Source: an uncultured Gammaproteobacteria bacterium (GTDB lineage Bacteria; Pseudomonadota; Gammaproteobacteria; Pseudomonadales; Litorivicinaceae). Taken from it: a stretch of 51,787 bases of DNA. The translations under genes and the position numbers were made by a program. The stretch covers positions 1-51,787 of the forward strand of contig CAJWIY010000008.1 of assembly GCA_913042205.1 (NCBI GenBank). Reading direction: 5' to 3'. The first letter of the stretch is position 1, and the number at the start of each line of letters is the position of its first letter. Shown here one piece after another: positions 20,614 to 29,643 of this stretch. Under the pieces are notes generated by a model. It did no database searches, was not told where the DNA came from, and saw nothing but the letters and a program-made list of their open reading frames with translations.

Positions 20614-21482
20614 GTATCCTTATCGACAAACATACCAGGGTTATATGCCAAGGATTCACGGGGAAGAATGGCACGTTCCATTCGGAACAAGCTATAGCAT
20701 ACGGCACCCAGATGGTAGGCGGGGTCACGCCCGGTAAAGGTGGGACCGAACACCTAGGTTTGCCTGTGTTCGACACGGTCGCAGATGCAGTTACAGCGAC
20801 CGGCGCCGACGCATCAGTGATTTATGTACCGGCCCCGTTCGTTATGGACTCCATTATGGAGGCCGTCGGCGCAGGTATCCGGATTATCGTCTGTGTCACA
20901 GAGGGCGTTCCCACACTCGATATGCTGAAGTGTAAGATTGCGTGCGATAACGCGGGGGTCGTTCTGATTGGACCTAATTGTCCGGGTGTGATCACGCCTG
21001 ACGAGTGCAAGATCGGTATCATGCCCGGCCATATACACAAGAAAGGCCGTGTCGGGATCGTTTCGCGATCGGGAACGTTGACCTATGAGGCGGTAAAGCA
21101 GACAACAGACACAGGATTCGGGCAGAGCACCTGCGTCGGTATCGGTGGCGACCCAATCCCCGGCTCAAATTTCATCGATATTCTGGCCCTATTCGAAGAG
21201 GATCCTGAGACAGAAGCGATCGTGATGATTGGTGAGATAGGTGGAACCGCGGAAGAAGAAGCCGCTGAGTTCATAAAGAAACACGTGACAAAGCCGGTCG
21301 TTAGCTACATTGCTGGCGCGACCGCTCCCCCGGGGAAGCGGATGGGCCACGCTGGCGCGATCATCTCGGGCGGAAAGGGAACAGCGGACGAAAAATTTAA
21401 GGCATTGGAGGCTGCGGGCGTGAAAGTGACCCGTAACCTTGCCGAAATTGGCGAGACATTGAAGGAAGCGACCGGCTGGTAG
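20610..21482 (+). CDS. sucD: Succinyl-CoA synthetase alpha subunit
   Basis: Binds CoA and carries the phosphohistidine intermediate. The 290-residue protein begins [20 protein letters not shown] (CoA-binding fold) and contains [25 protein letters not shown] in two pieces around the CoA site, then [17 protein letters not shown] with the phosphorylated His. Its ATG overlaps the sucC stop. A strong hairpin terminator follows 32 bases after the stop codon, closing the TCA cluster. Confidence 0.97.
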   Translation: MSILIDKHTRVICQGFTGKNGTFHSEQAIAYGTQMVGGVTPGKGGTEHLGLPVFDTVADAVTATGADASVIYVPAPFVMDSIMEAVGAGIRIIVCVTEGVPTLDMLKCKIACDNAGVVLIGPNCPGVITPDECKIGIMPGHIHKKGRVGIVSRSGTLTYEAVKQTTDTGFGQSTCVGIGGDPIPGSNFIDILALFEEDPETEAIVMIGEIGGTAEEEAAEFIKKHVTKPVVSYIAGATAPPGKRMGHAGAIISGGKGTADEKFKALEAAGVKVTRNLAEIGETLKEATGW

Positions 21483-21514
21483 CTCAGGGACTGGCCCCCT
21501 AGTTCAGTCAAACT

Positions 21515-21548
21515 AAAAACCCCGGAGGACCTCTCCGACGGGGTTTTT
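21515..21548 (+). terminator. Rho-independent terminator after sucD
   Basis: A-run plus CCCCG (21515-21524) pairs with CGGGG plus T-run (21539-21548) around a 14-base loop, giving a GC-rich stem flanked by A5 and T5. The symmetric A/T flanks mean it could work in both directions. It separates the TCA block from htpG. Confidence 0.9.
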
Positions 21549-21551
21549 ATG

Positions 21552-21580
21552 CTTGGAATTTTGGATTTAATCCCAACTTA
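21552..21580 (+). promoter_or_regulatory. Sigma-32 (heat-shock) type promoter for htpG
   Basis: CTTGGAA (21552-21558) followed after 13 bases by CCCAACTTA (21572-21580) resembles the RpoH pattern CTTGAA - N13-15 - CCCATNT. No good sigma-70 -10 box is visible at the right place. The gene downstream, htpG, is a classic RpoH target, which raises the odds. Confidence 0.45.
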
Positions 21581-21607
21581 TCGAGTCATTCCATCAACAC
21601 ACTAACA

Positions 21608-23518
21608 ATGATTAGGACGATGACTGCAAACGAAGAAACCTTAGGATTCCAAACGGAAGTCAAACAACTGCTGCACCTGATGGTGCATTCCTTATACTCA
21701 AACCGCGAAATTTTTCTCAGGGAACTGATCTCTAACGCTAACGACGCCTGTGACAAGCTACGATTCTTGGCGTTGGACACCCCCGATCTCATGGAGTCAG
21801 AGTCTGATATGACCGTTCGCATATCAGTTGATCCCGAGACGAAGGAACTGGTGATTTCGGATAATGGGATCGGTATGTCCCGGGACGACGTAGTACAAAA
21901 CCTTGGAACGATCGCTAAATCGGGAACGGCAGAGTTTTTAAAGAACTTATCTGGTGACTCGAAACAGGACGCAAACCTGATCGGGCAATTTGGCGTGGGC
22001 TTCTATTCAGCGTTCATTGTCGCGGACCGTGTCATCGTCCGCACCCGCCGAGCTGGCAAAAATGAAGCGGATGCGGTTGAGTGGTCTTCAGACGGCGACG
22101 GTCAGTACACCATAAAATCCACCGAAAAATCAGGCCGCGGGACCGAGATACGGCTGACGCTGAAAGAGGACGCGAAAGAATTCGGTGAGACCTATCGGAT
22201 CCGCCACTTGGTGACAAAATACTCTGACCATGTATCGATTCCCGTGTATCTAAAAAATGAGATCCAGAAAGATGAAGATGACGATTCCGAGGTGAAGCCT
22301 GAGTGGGATCAGGTCAATCAGGCAACAGCCCTCTGGACACGAGCTCGAACAGACATCACGGACGACGAGTACAACGAGTTCTACAAGCACGTCGCCCACG
22401 ACTTTGAAGACCCCATGACATGGAGCCACCATAAGGTGGAAGGCAAGAGTGAGTACACGGGCCTTCTCTATGTGCCGACGCGGGCGCCGTTTGATCTCTG
22501 GAATCGAGAGAGTCCACGGGGTTTGAAGCTGTATGTGCAACGCGTCTTTATCATGGATCGTGCAGAAGAGTTCTTACCACTTTATTTGCGCTTCATTCGT
22601 GGCGTTGTAGATTCATCGGATCTGAGCTTGAACGTGTCGCGAGAAATATTGCAGAAAGACGCACGTGTTGAAGCTATGAAGTCGGCTGTTACCAGACGCG
22701 CGTTGGATATGCTAGCGAAGCTAGCTAAAGATGATGCCGAGAAGTACCAGAAGTTCTGGGATACCTTCGGTGAGTGCCTCAAAGAGGGTCCGGCAGAGGA
22801 TTACCAAAACAAAGAGCGGATCACCAAGTTATTGCGATTCGCGTCTACGCAAACGAGCACAACCACACAGGAGGTTGGGGTCGAGGGTTACGTTGCCCGA
22901 ATGGTTGAGGGGCAGAAGGATATCTATTATCTGGTGTCTGAATCACACACGAATGCGCTCGGATCTCCATATCTAGAGACGTTTAAGAAGCGTGGAATCG
23001 AGGTACTCTTACTGTCTGACCGGATTGACGAATGGTTGATGGGCCACCTGCAGGAATACGGGGATCACAAGTTCATCGATGTAACCCGTGATGGGCTCGA
23101 GCTACCGGGTGAAGATAAAGACGAGAAAAAAGGGAAGAAGAAAGAGACCAAGAAGCAGAAAGAACTCATTAAGCGGATGAAAGAATCGCTTTCAGAAGAA
23201 GTTGAGGATATTAAACCATCTGTACGATTGACTGATTCGGCAGCTGTCTTGATTCTGGCGGAGCATGATATGGGGCCGCAGATGCGCCAAATAATGGAGG
23301 CGGCTGGTCAGGCTATGCCCGTGGTTAAGCCAATCCTCGAGGTAAATACAGACCACGGACTCTTAAAGCGGTTAGAATCAGAGAAGGATGAGAGTCGCTT
23401 CACGGAGCTGGCTCGGTTGGTCTTTGATCACGCGCAACTCGGAGCTGAGGGAAAGCTTGACGATGCGCCTGGTTACCTCAAACGGGTGAACACCTTATTA
23501 ACAGAGCTATCTGTATAG
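21608..23518 (+). CDS. htpG: Chaperone HtpG (Hsp90)
   Basis: The cytoplasmic Hsp90 ATPase, which remodels client proteins with DnaK under heat or oxidative stress. At 636 residues it has the full three-domain layout. The GHKL ATPase domain shows LRELISNANDACDKLRF, SDNGIGMSRDDVVQNLGTIAKSG (in two parts) and GQFGVGFYSAFIVAD. The middle domain has RGVVDSSDLSLNVSREILQ, followed by a charged Lys/Glu segment (KDEKKGKKKETKKQKE) and the dimerisation domain. The ATG at 21608 gives MIRT before MTANEETLGFQTEVK; the ATG at 21620, closer to the family start, is equally possible. A heat-shock-type promoter is just upstream. Confidence 0.96.
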   Translation: MIRTMTANEETLGFQTEVKQLLHLMVHSLYSNREIFLRELISNANDACDKLRFLALDTPDLMESESDMTVRISVDPETKELVISDNGIGMSRDDVVQNLGTIAKSGTAEFLKNLSGDSKQDANLIGQFGVGFYSAFIVADRVIVRTRRAGKNEADAVEWSSDGDGQYTIKSTEKSGRGTEIRLTLKEDAKEFGETYRIRHLVTKYSDHVSIPVYLKNEIQKDEDDDSEVKPEWDQVNQATALWTRARTDITDDEYNEFYKHVAHDFEDPMTWSHHKVEGKSEYTGLLYVPTRAPFDLWNRESPRGLKLYVQRVFIMDRAEEFLPLYLRFIRGVVDSSDLSLNVSREILQKDARVEAMKSAVTRRALDMLAKLAKDDAEKYQKFWDTFGECLKEGPAEDYQNKERITKLLRFASTQTSTTTQEVGVEGYVARMVEGQKDIYYLVSESHTNALGSPYLETFKKRGIEVLLLSDRIDEWLMGHLQEYGDHKFIDVTRDGLELPGEDKDEKKGKKKETKKQKELIKRMKESLSEEVEDIKPSVRLTDSAAVLILAEHDMGPQMRQIMEAAGQAMPVVKPILEVNTDHGLLKRLESEKDESRFTELARLVFDHAQLGAEGKLDDAPGYLKRVNTLLTELSV

Positions 23519-23553
23519 TAATACGATCGATTGGCATAATCGCCGGGCTATTA

Positions 23554-24195
23554 ATGCTCGGCTGCACATTGCCAATAAAGGCGCCGCCAGAGGTAAAAGA
23601 TTTGGTGAAGAGTGATACGGCCTTTTTCGTGGAGGCCGTGCGTTCCGAGCTTGATCAGAGCCTTGGCCACTTGCTTGTAAAGCTCTATCGCCGTAACCCA
23701 ATTCAATTGCCGGCCACATCGAGCATAGAGACCCGCGTCGCGCAATTGAAAGCACCTAAGCTGGACCTGCAGGAGTTTGGTGGTCCAAAGCCCGATGACT
23801 TAGTGCGGATGGCATTCCATGAGGATTTTACAGGAGACCGCGCGTACGCGTTCGTAGCAGGCCTCCAATCGATGGTGAACCACGTGTTTGATCATCGCCG
23901 GGAATATCTACTCCTTGATGATCTACCGCTGGCTCAGTTTGTTTACAATTCAGCCCGAAACATCGAGACCGCAGCGTACTTACTCAGGACCCAGCGCAAT
24001 AGTTCCGGAGAGCCATACCTATACGCGGATGGTATCCAGGACGGTGTTCTCAATGCATCGTATTCACAACTAATGGGTGAAATGATCGGGCTGCAGGATG
24101 CGCTCTCTAAAGCGCTGGCCAAGAAGGACCAAAGAGCGCTCAATGCGGTGGCGCGGGGTGCCGCCTCTTTTGTGTTCTTGCCAGTCGGTTTCTAG
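23554..24195 (+). CDS. Putative lipoprotein, unknown function
   Basis: I do not recognise a named family. The first ATG at 23554 gives MLGCTLP..., but the reading frame upstream continues without a stop and encodes IRSIGIIAGLLMLGC, a well-formed lipoprotein signal with a lipobox (MLG|C). No ATG, GTG or TTG begins that segment; only ATA (23515, 23521), ATT (23530) or ATC (23509) codons are available, so the true start is probably a rare initiator near 23530 or the bases contain an error. The mature part is about 210 residues, helical and charged, with a DRAYAFVAGLQSMVNHVF stretch and LYNSARN-like VYNSARNIETAAYLL motif seen in conserved proteobacterial hypotheticals. It begins at the end of htpG and may be cotranscribed with it. 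Confidence 0.7.
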   Translation: MLGCTLPIKAPPEVKDLVKSDTAFFVEAVRSELDQSLGHLLVKLYRRNPIQLPATSSIETRVAQLKAPKLDLQEFGGPKPDDLVRMAFHEDFTGDRAYAFVAGLQSMVNHVFDHRREYLLLDDLPLAQFVYNSARNIETAAYLLRTQRNSSGEPYLYADGIQDGVLNASYSQLMGEMIGLQDALSKALAKKDQRALNAVARGAASFVFLPVGF

Positions 24196-24200
24196 ACTTA

Positions 24201-24992
24201 TTATCTATTGAGTAAATGAACATCGCGAGTCTCCGGCCACAACTGTAGCACCTCCCGATAAATCTCGGGCCCCGAGGCAAAAGTGATTTGTGGCTGGCTT
24301 CGCCATTCCCGGTTCGCTAAGTAGTCACTGGCAACTGCTCCTGCCTCGTGTGCAATCAACAGGCCGGCTATCGAATCCCATGGCTTAAGATGCTCATCAA
24401 ATAGGACATCGAGGCGTCCGTTCGCGAGATCGCAGAGCATCAGGGCAGCGGCCCCCGGTTGTCTTAAAATTGCGCCGCGCTCTAGGGCGCCAGTGATTCG
24501 GCTGGAGAGCTCGTCGGTGGTTAGTCTAGAACTGTGACAAATGCCAACCAGTCCGGTGGCAAGGCTAGTACTCCACCGGGGGTCTAGTTTGCTACCGTTA
24601 CAGTACGCACCACCATCCAGGGTTGCCTCATACATCTCATCCCGGGTTGGGTCGTATATCCAGCCCCCAACGACTTTCTCATTCTCAACCAAGGCAAGGG
24701 TTGTGCAAAAATAAGGCAGGCCGCGAATAAAATTCGTCGTGCCGTCGATCGGGTCGATCACCCACTGACGGACGTTATGGACCTCACCAGACTCTTCCCC
24801 CAAGAATCCATCATCTGGGAAAAATGCTTTCAGATGGGAGATGATCATTTTCTCGACCAAACGATCCGCCTCACTGACATAGTCCTGAGGACCTTTGAGA
24901 TCGACGGTAAGTTGCTCTCTATTTTCGAAGAATTGAAGCGCCTTTTTGCCACCAATACGGCACGCCTCACTCGCGATCTCGGACGTATTCAT
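24201..24992 (-). CDS. suhB: Inositol monophosphatase family protein (SuhB-like)
   Basis: A Mg2+/Li+-sensitive phosphatase of about 263 residues. The metal and substrate motifs are LGEESG, WVIDPIDGTTNFIRGLPYF and the C-terminal KPWDSIAGLLIAHEAGA. SuhB of E. coli also binds the NusG/rRNA antitermination machinery, but that role cannot be read from sequence, and 3'-nucleotidase or histidinol-phosphatase members share the same motifs. It is divergent from dinG with only 43 bases between the starts, and converges with the lipoprotein gene at five bases. The symbol is tentative. Confidence 0.88.
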   Translation of the reverse strand: MNTSEIASEACRIGGKKALQFFENREQLTVDLKGPQDYVSEADRLVEKMIISHLKAFFPDDGFLGEESGEVHNVRQWVIDPIDGTTNFIRGLPYFCTTLALVENEKVVGGWIYDPTRDEMYEATLDGGAYCNGSKLDPRWSTSLATGLVGICHSSRLTTDELSSRITGALERGAILRQPGAAALMLCDLANGRLDVLFDEHLKPWDSIAGLLIAHEAGAVASDYLANREWRSQPQITFASGPEIYREVLQLWPETRDVHLLNR

Positions 24993-25035
24993 TAAAATCC
25001 CCTAAACTCAGACTTTCGATCAATAAAGTAATCCA

Positions 25036-27156
25036 GTGACAGAAATCCCAGATCCCCTCAAGCATAGTATCCAGACGCTCTATCGTGACTTCCTCGAATC
25101 GAAAAACTTGAGGCCTCGACTTGGCCAGAAACAAATGATTGCAGAGGTAGCACGTATCCTAGCAGGAATCGGTAATGCGGACGGCCCTCCGATCGGTTTT
25201 ATCGAAGCCGGCACGGGTACAGGTAAAACGTTAGCCTATCTGGTTGGTGCACTCCCACATGCAATGGAGCGGGAAATGCCGTTGGTAATTTCAACGGCGA
25301 CGGTCTCGTTACAGTCGCAGCTGATCGAGAAGGATATCCCAGAACTGATCGAATCCACGGGCCTTATGGTCAGCTTCGCGCTGGCCAAAGGTAGACGTCG
25401 CTATCTGTGCCCGATCCGCTTGGAGGCGTCCCTTGAGACTATTACCCAAGGCCAGGTAATTTACCCTGATGAGTTGAGTCTTGTACTGGAGTCTGATGAC
25501 CGGGACGTGGTCTCCGATTTGTCCAAAGCTTGGGCAGAAGGAGAGTGGGGTGGTGATATGGATCGGATCCCTCAGGCTATCTCGGACCCTGTTAAAAATG
25601 CGATCACCACGGACCATAGAAGATGTCAGGGCCGAAGTTGTCGGCATTTTAAAGTCTGCCCTTACTTCAGTGAGCGTGACTCTTGGATGGATGCAGATAT
25701 TTTGGTGATAAATCACGACCTCTTGATGTCGGACCTAAAGCTTGGCGGTGGTGTGATCTTGCCGCCCCTCGAGCGGATAGTCTTAGTGATAGATGAGGCA
25801 CACCAGCTAGCCCGTGTAGCATCAGATCAATTTACGGTGCAGTGCCGAATAGCTCAGAGTCTTGGGTCGATCAAGACAATCGAGCGCGTAACGACCACAT
25901 TGAAGGGATTGCTGCCTCCAGACCATCGTCTATTGAATGACCTAGAGCGTCTAGGTGAACCGCTTGAGGGGTTCGGGCACATCTTGGCGGACTGGGGTAA
26001 CACCTGCCTTGAGAGGCTGGCTGAGTTGCCAGACAGCGGGTTTACCTATCAACAGGGTGGATCCCGATTTAGACTGTCACTGTCAGATAAGTTTCCACCA
26101 AATATGGAAGGATTTGAATTACTTACGGTCACATTGTCACGAGTTAAAAAGATTCATGACTGGCTGAAATCACTAGTATCTAAAGGTGATCAGGAGCTGA
26201 TTCCAGAGACGGATGCCGAGCTGTTATCTGAACAGATATCGATCGCTCTCGGGCGATTGGAGTCAATTCCCGATCTGATCCAGTCTTACTCAGTTGATGC
26301 GTTACAGACCGGTGATGCGCGGTGGCTGAGGATCGGGCAGGATGTACGTTACGCGACCCCTGATGATCCGACTGATCTGGAGTTTTGGGTTAGCCCCATG
26401 GAGCCGGCCAAGGCGCTATCAAATGCGTTATGGGGTCGGATAGGTGCCTGCATTCTGACCTCGGCCACTTTGGCGAATCAGGGTAAATTCGATATTCCCG
26501 CCCGGACACTTGGTCTTCCAGTCTCTTCGGGGCTAATCGTGGATGGGGCGTTTCACTACCCGTCTCAGGGACGGCTAGTGGTTCCTAGTTTGGCGGGAGA
26601 TCCCCGAGATGACAGGGCGCACGCTGAGCGGATAGCTGAGTACCTAATGGCACGGGTAAATCAGGGCACCGGAATCTTGGTCCTGTTTACGAGTTGGCGT
26701 TTATGTTTTCAGGTCGAAGAACTGCTTGATCAATCGGTTCGTGATGTGACCTTGGTACAGGGCCAGAAGCCACTTTCTACAACGCTAGCAGATCACGAGG
26801 CTCGTAGAGCGGACGGGCAAACTTCAATTATTTTTGGGCTCCAGAGTATGGCCGAGGGAATCGATTTACCGGGCGACTTGGCTAACGAGGTTGTAATTAC
26901 GAGGCTCCCGTTTCACCCACCTGACGACCCACGTGAGGCGACATTTGCTGAGTATCTAAAGAACCACGGCCGGGATGCTTTTACAGAACTATCGCTCCCG
27001 GTCGCCGCAATTCGGCTACGGCAAGCGGTTGGTCGCTTGATTCGCTCGGAAACAGACACGGGCCAAGTTACAATACTCGACCGCCGTTTGGTGCATACCC
27101 GCTGGGGCCAGAGTCTATTAAGAGAGCTCCCCGCCTTTGAATTCATTGAGGAATAA
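25036..27156 (+). CDS. dinG: ATP-dependent DNA helicase DinG family
   Basis: A 5'-3' superfamily-2 helicase of the XPD/DinG type, 706 residues. The Walker A motif is IEAGTGTGKT, motif II is VIDEAHQLARV, and four cysteines of the iron-sulfur cluster domain are placed as in DinG (LCPIRLE, then CQGRSC and CPYFSERD). C-terminal motifs include GLQSMAEGIDLPGD, EVVITRLPFHPPDDP and RLRQAVGRLIRSETDTG. It likely resolves R-loops or DNA structures during replication or repair. The start is GTG at 25036 with only a weak ribosome-binding site. The thiolase gene follows after five bases. Confidence 0.93.
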   Translation: MTEIPDPLKHSIQTLYRDFLESKNLRPRLGQKQMIAEVARILAGIGNADGPPIGFIEAGTGTGKTLAYLVGALPHAMEREMPLVISTATVSLQSQLIEKDIPELIESTGLMVSFALAKGRRRYLCPIRLEASLETITQGQVIYPDELSLVLESDDRDVVSDLSKAWAEGEWGGDMDRIPQAISDPVKNAITTDHRRCQGRSCRHFKVCPYFSERDSWMDADILVINHDLLMSDLKLGGGVILPPLERIVLVIDEAHQLARVASDQFTVQCRIAQSLGSIKTIERVTTTLKGLLPPDHRLLNDLERLGEPLEGFGHILADWGNTCLERLAELPDSGFTYQQGGSRFRLSLSDKFPPNMEGFELLTVTLSRVKKIHDWLKSLVSKGDQELIPETDAELLSEQISIALGRLESIPDLIQSYSVDALQTGDARWLRIGQDVRYATPDDPTDLEFWVSPMEPAKALSNALWGRIGACILTSATLANQGKFDIPARTLGLPVSSGLIVDGAFHYPSQGRLVVPSLAGDPRDDRAHAERIAEYLMARVNQGTGILVLFTSWRLCFQVEELLDQSVRDVTLVQGQKPLSTTLADHEARRADGQTSIIFGLQSMAEGIDLPGDLANEVVITRLPFHPPDDPREATFAEYLKNHGRDAFTELSLPVAAIRLRQAVGRLIRSETDTGQVTILDRRLVHTRWGQSLLRELPAFEFIEE

Positions 27157-27161
27157 GTCAC

Positions 27162-28340
27162 ATGTTAGAAGTCGCTATTGTCGCAGCCAAACGAACAGCT
27201 GTCGGAAATTTTGCAGGAACGCTGGCATCAGTCTCGGCTGACGAGCTCGGTGCTACAGTAATCCGCCAGCTACTTCTGGATACTGGCGTCACTGGGGATC
27301 AAATCTCTGAGGTCATACTAGGTCAAGTATTGACAGGTGGCCAGGGACAGAATCCTGCACGCAAGGCGACAATCAACGCCGGGTTACCCGATACATGCCC
27401 GGCGTTTACGATCAACAAGGTCTGCGGGTCGGGTCTTAAGGCGGTGAGTCTCGGTGTTCAGGCTATCACGTGTGGTGACGCGGAGATCGTGATCGCCGGT
27501 GGGCAGGAGAATATGAGCCAATCGGGGCACATTCTCTTGGGCTCACGTGACGGGTGTAGGATGGGTAATGCCTCGCTGGTCGATACCATGTTAAGAGATG
27601 GCTTGACGGATACCTTCGGGGGTTACCATATGGGTATCACCGCGGAAAATGTGGCCAGAAAATATGACATTTCTCGAGAGGAGCAGGACGAATTTGCAGC
27701 GGCCTCGCAGCAAAAGGCCTCAAAAGCCCGAGCGGAGGGGCGCTTTGATGATGAAATTGTTCCCGTCATGGTGCCTCAACGTAAGAAGGACCCGGTTGAG
27801 TTTAAGACCGATGAATTTATTCGTGACGGCGTGACCGCCGAGGCGCTCAGTAAGCTGCGTCCCGCGTTTGACAGGGAAGGTACAGTGACTGCGGGGAACG
27901 CGTCAGGGATCAACGACGGCGCGGCGGCGGTGATGCTCATGGGCGTGGATAAGGCTAAAAAGCTCGGGATCCCGATTCTTGCAACAGTGAGAGCGTATGC
28001 ATCGGCTGGTGTAGATCCTGAGATCATGGGTACCGGACCGATACCCGCGACCGCGCTCTGTTTAAAGAAGGCGGGCTGGACGCACGCGGATCTTGACCTC
28101 GTTGAGGCGAATGAGGCGTTCGCGGCGCAGGCGATTGGTGTAAACAAGGGCCTTGGCTGGGACCCGACAAAGGTTAATGTCAACGGCGGCGCGATAGCAA
28201 TAGGTCACCCAATCGGCGCATCTGGTTGCCGGGTGCTTGTAAGTTTGATACACGAACTAATCAAACGTGACGGTAGGAAGGGCCTCGCCACGCTCTGTAT
28301 TGGTGGTGGTCAAGGTGTGGCCCTGGCCATTGAACGTTAA
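27162..28340 (+). CDS. Acetyl-CoA C-acetyltransferase (thiolase)
   Basis: A biosynthetic/degradative thiolase of 392 residues that interconverts two acetyl-CoA with acetoacetyl-CoA. The nucleophile Cys is in NKVCGSGLKAVSLG (near residue 89), followed by AGGQENMSQ, NEAFAAQAIG, GGAIAIGHPIGASGCR and the second active-site cysteine in CIGGGQG. This set is characteristic of AtoB/PhaA-type enzymes. No other polyhydroxybutyrate or beta-oxidation gene is nearby, so the pathway is open. It lies five bases behind dinG. Confidence 0.95.
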   Translation: MLEVAIVAAKRTAVGNFAGTLASVSADELGATVIRQLLLDTGVTGDQISEVILGQVLTGGQGQNPARKATINAGLPDTCPAFTINKVCGSGLKAVSLGVQAITCGDAEIVIAGGQENMSQSGHILLGSRDGCRMGNASLVDTMLRDGLTDTFGGYHMGITAENVARKYDISREEQDEFAAASQQKASKARAEGRFDDEIVPVMVPQRKKDPVEFKTDEFIRDGVTAEALSKLRPAFDREGTVTAGNASGINDGAAAVMLMGVDKAKKLGIPILATVRAYASAGVDPEIMGTGPIPATALCLKKAGWTHADLDLVEANEAFAAQAIGVNKGLGWDPTKVNVNGGAIAIGHPIGASGCRVLVSLIHELIKRDGRKGLATLCIGGGQGVALAIER

Positions 28341-28401
28341 TATACACGGAGCCTGATCCCTCGTGTAAACTCGTGGGTCAGATAAAGAGATCCGAGGGAC
28401 C

Positions 28402-29643
28402 ATGACCGACACGAGCACCGACGCCTGGAATGTAGAGTCCTTTGCTGTTGAGCCAGAGGACGGCAAGGTCCGTTTCCATGATTTTGGTTTGCCCAAGGCT
28501 CTCATGCACGCGATCGCCGATCTCGGTTTTCGATACGCGAGCCCCATACAAAGCGAGGCGTTGCCGGTCGTTCTTAATGGCGAGGACATCGTCGCGAAGG
28601 CTCAAACAGGAACCGGGAAGACGGCCGCCTTCCTGATCTCAATTATTGATACCTTCCTGCGGGAACCAATTGAGGGAAAGCGTCGCACGGGTACTCCTCG
28701 CGCACTGATCCTCGCACCGACAAGAGAGTTGGTTGTCCAGATCGCAGAGGACGCAGTAAGTTTGTGCAAGTACACCAGGTTATCAGTGGTATCTATCGTT
28801 GGTGGCATGGACTATCAAAAGCAGCGTGACGACCTTCGGCAGTCACCGTGCGACATCATGGTCGCGACGCCAGGTAGACTCATTGATTTTCTCGGCCAAA
28901 ACGAAATCAATCTGAGGAAAATCGAGGTACTGGTCCTCGATGAAGCCGACCGGATGCTTGATATGGGCTTCATGCCTGACGTACGAAGAATAGTCCGCGC
29001 CTGTCCACGAAAGGAGCTCCGTCAAACCCTGCTGTTCTCAGCAACCTTTACTAATCAAATTATCGAATTATCCGAGCGTTGGACTTTTGAACCGGTTCGC
29101 ATTGAGATTGAACCAGAAAACGTAGCAACCGAGACGGTGGAGCAGATCGTATATATTACAACGGCCGATACCAAATATAGACTCCTCAAAAATGTCATAA
29201 ATACACGCGACCTGCATAAGGTGATGGTCTTTGCAAACCGTCGCGATTTGTGTAGAGATCTCGTCGATCGCCTTGTTAAGGATGGAATCGACACGGCCTT
29301 GTTGAGCGGCGAGGTCCCGCAACGGAAGCGGATACAGACACTCGACCGTTTCAAGGAGGGTAGGACCCGAATTCTGGTGGCGACCGATGTCGCGGGACGA
29401 GGTATCCATATCGATGGTGTCGGCCACGTGATCAACTACACGCTCCCAGAAGATCCTGAGGATTATGTGCACCGGATTGGTCGGACAGGGCGGGCCGGCG
29501 CTGAAGGAACTTCAATCAGTTTCGCTTGTGAAGATGATTCCTTCTTGCTTCCGGAAATTGAAGAGTTCATCGGTCGCGAATTACCCTGTGAGCAGGCACC
29601 GGAGTCTCTCCTCGAGAGCGCGAATGACGAATCGGCTGCCTGA
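28402..29643 (+). CDS. rhlB: DEAD-box RNA helicase (RhlB-like)
   Basis: An ATP-dependent RNA helicase of 413 residues. The motifs run FHDFGLP (Q-motif region with SPIQSEALP), [64 protein letters not shown] and [12 protein letters not shown]. The C-terminal [19 protein letters not shown] closely resembles the end of the RhlB core, which in E. coli works in the RNA degradosome, although the long basic tail of E. coli RhlB is absent. Its last 20 bases overlap the start of selO, which begins in another frame. The symbol rests on the C-terminal similarity. Confidence 0.85.
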   Translation: MTDTSTDAWNVESFAVEPEDGKVRFHDFGLPKALMHAIADLGFRYASPIQSEALPVVLNGEDIVAKAQTGTGKTAAFLISIIDTFLREPIEGKRRTGTPRALILAPTRELVVQIAEDAVSLCKYTRLSVVSIVGGMDYQKQRDDLRQSPCDIMVATPGRLIDFLGQNEINLRKIEVLVLDEADRMLDMGFMPDVRRIVRACPRKELRQTLLFSATFTNQIIELSERWTFEPVRIEIEPENVATETVEQIVYITTADTKYRLLKNVINTRDLHKVMVFANRRDLCRDLVDRLVKDGIDTALLSGEVPQRKRIQTLDRFKEGRTRILVATDVAGRGIHIDGVGHVINYTLPEDPEDYVHRIGRTGRAGAEGTSISFACEDDSFLLPEIEEFIGRELPCEQAPESLLESANDESAA

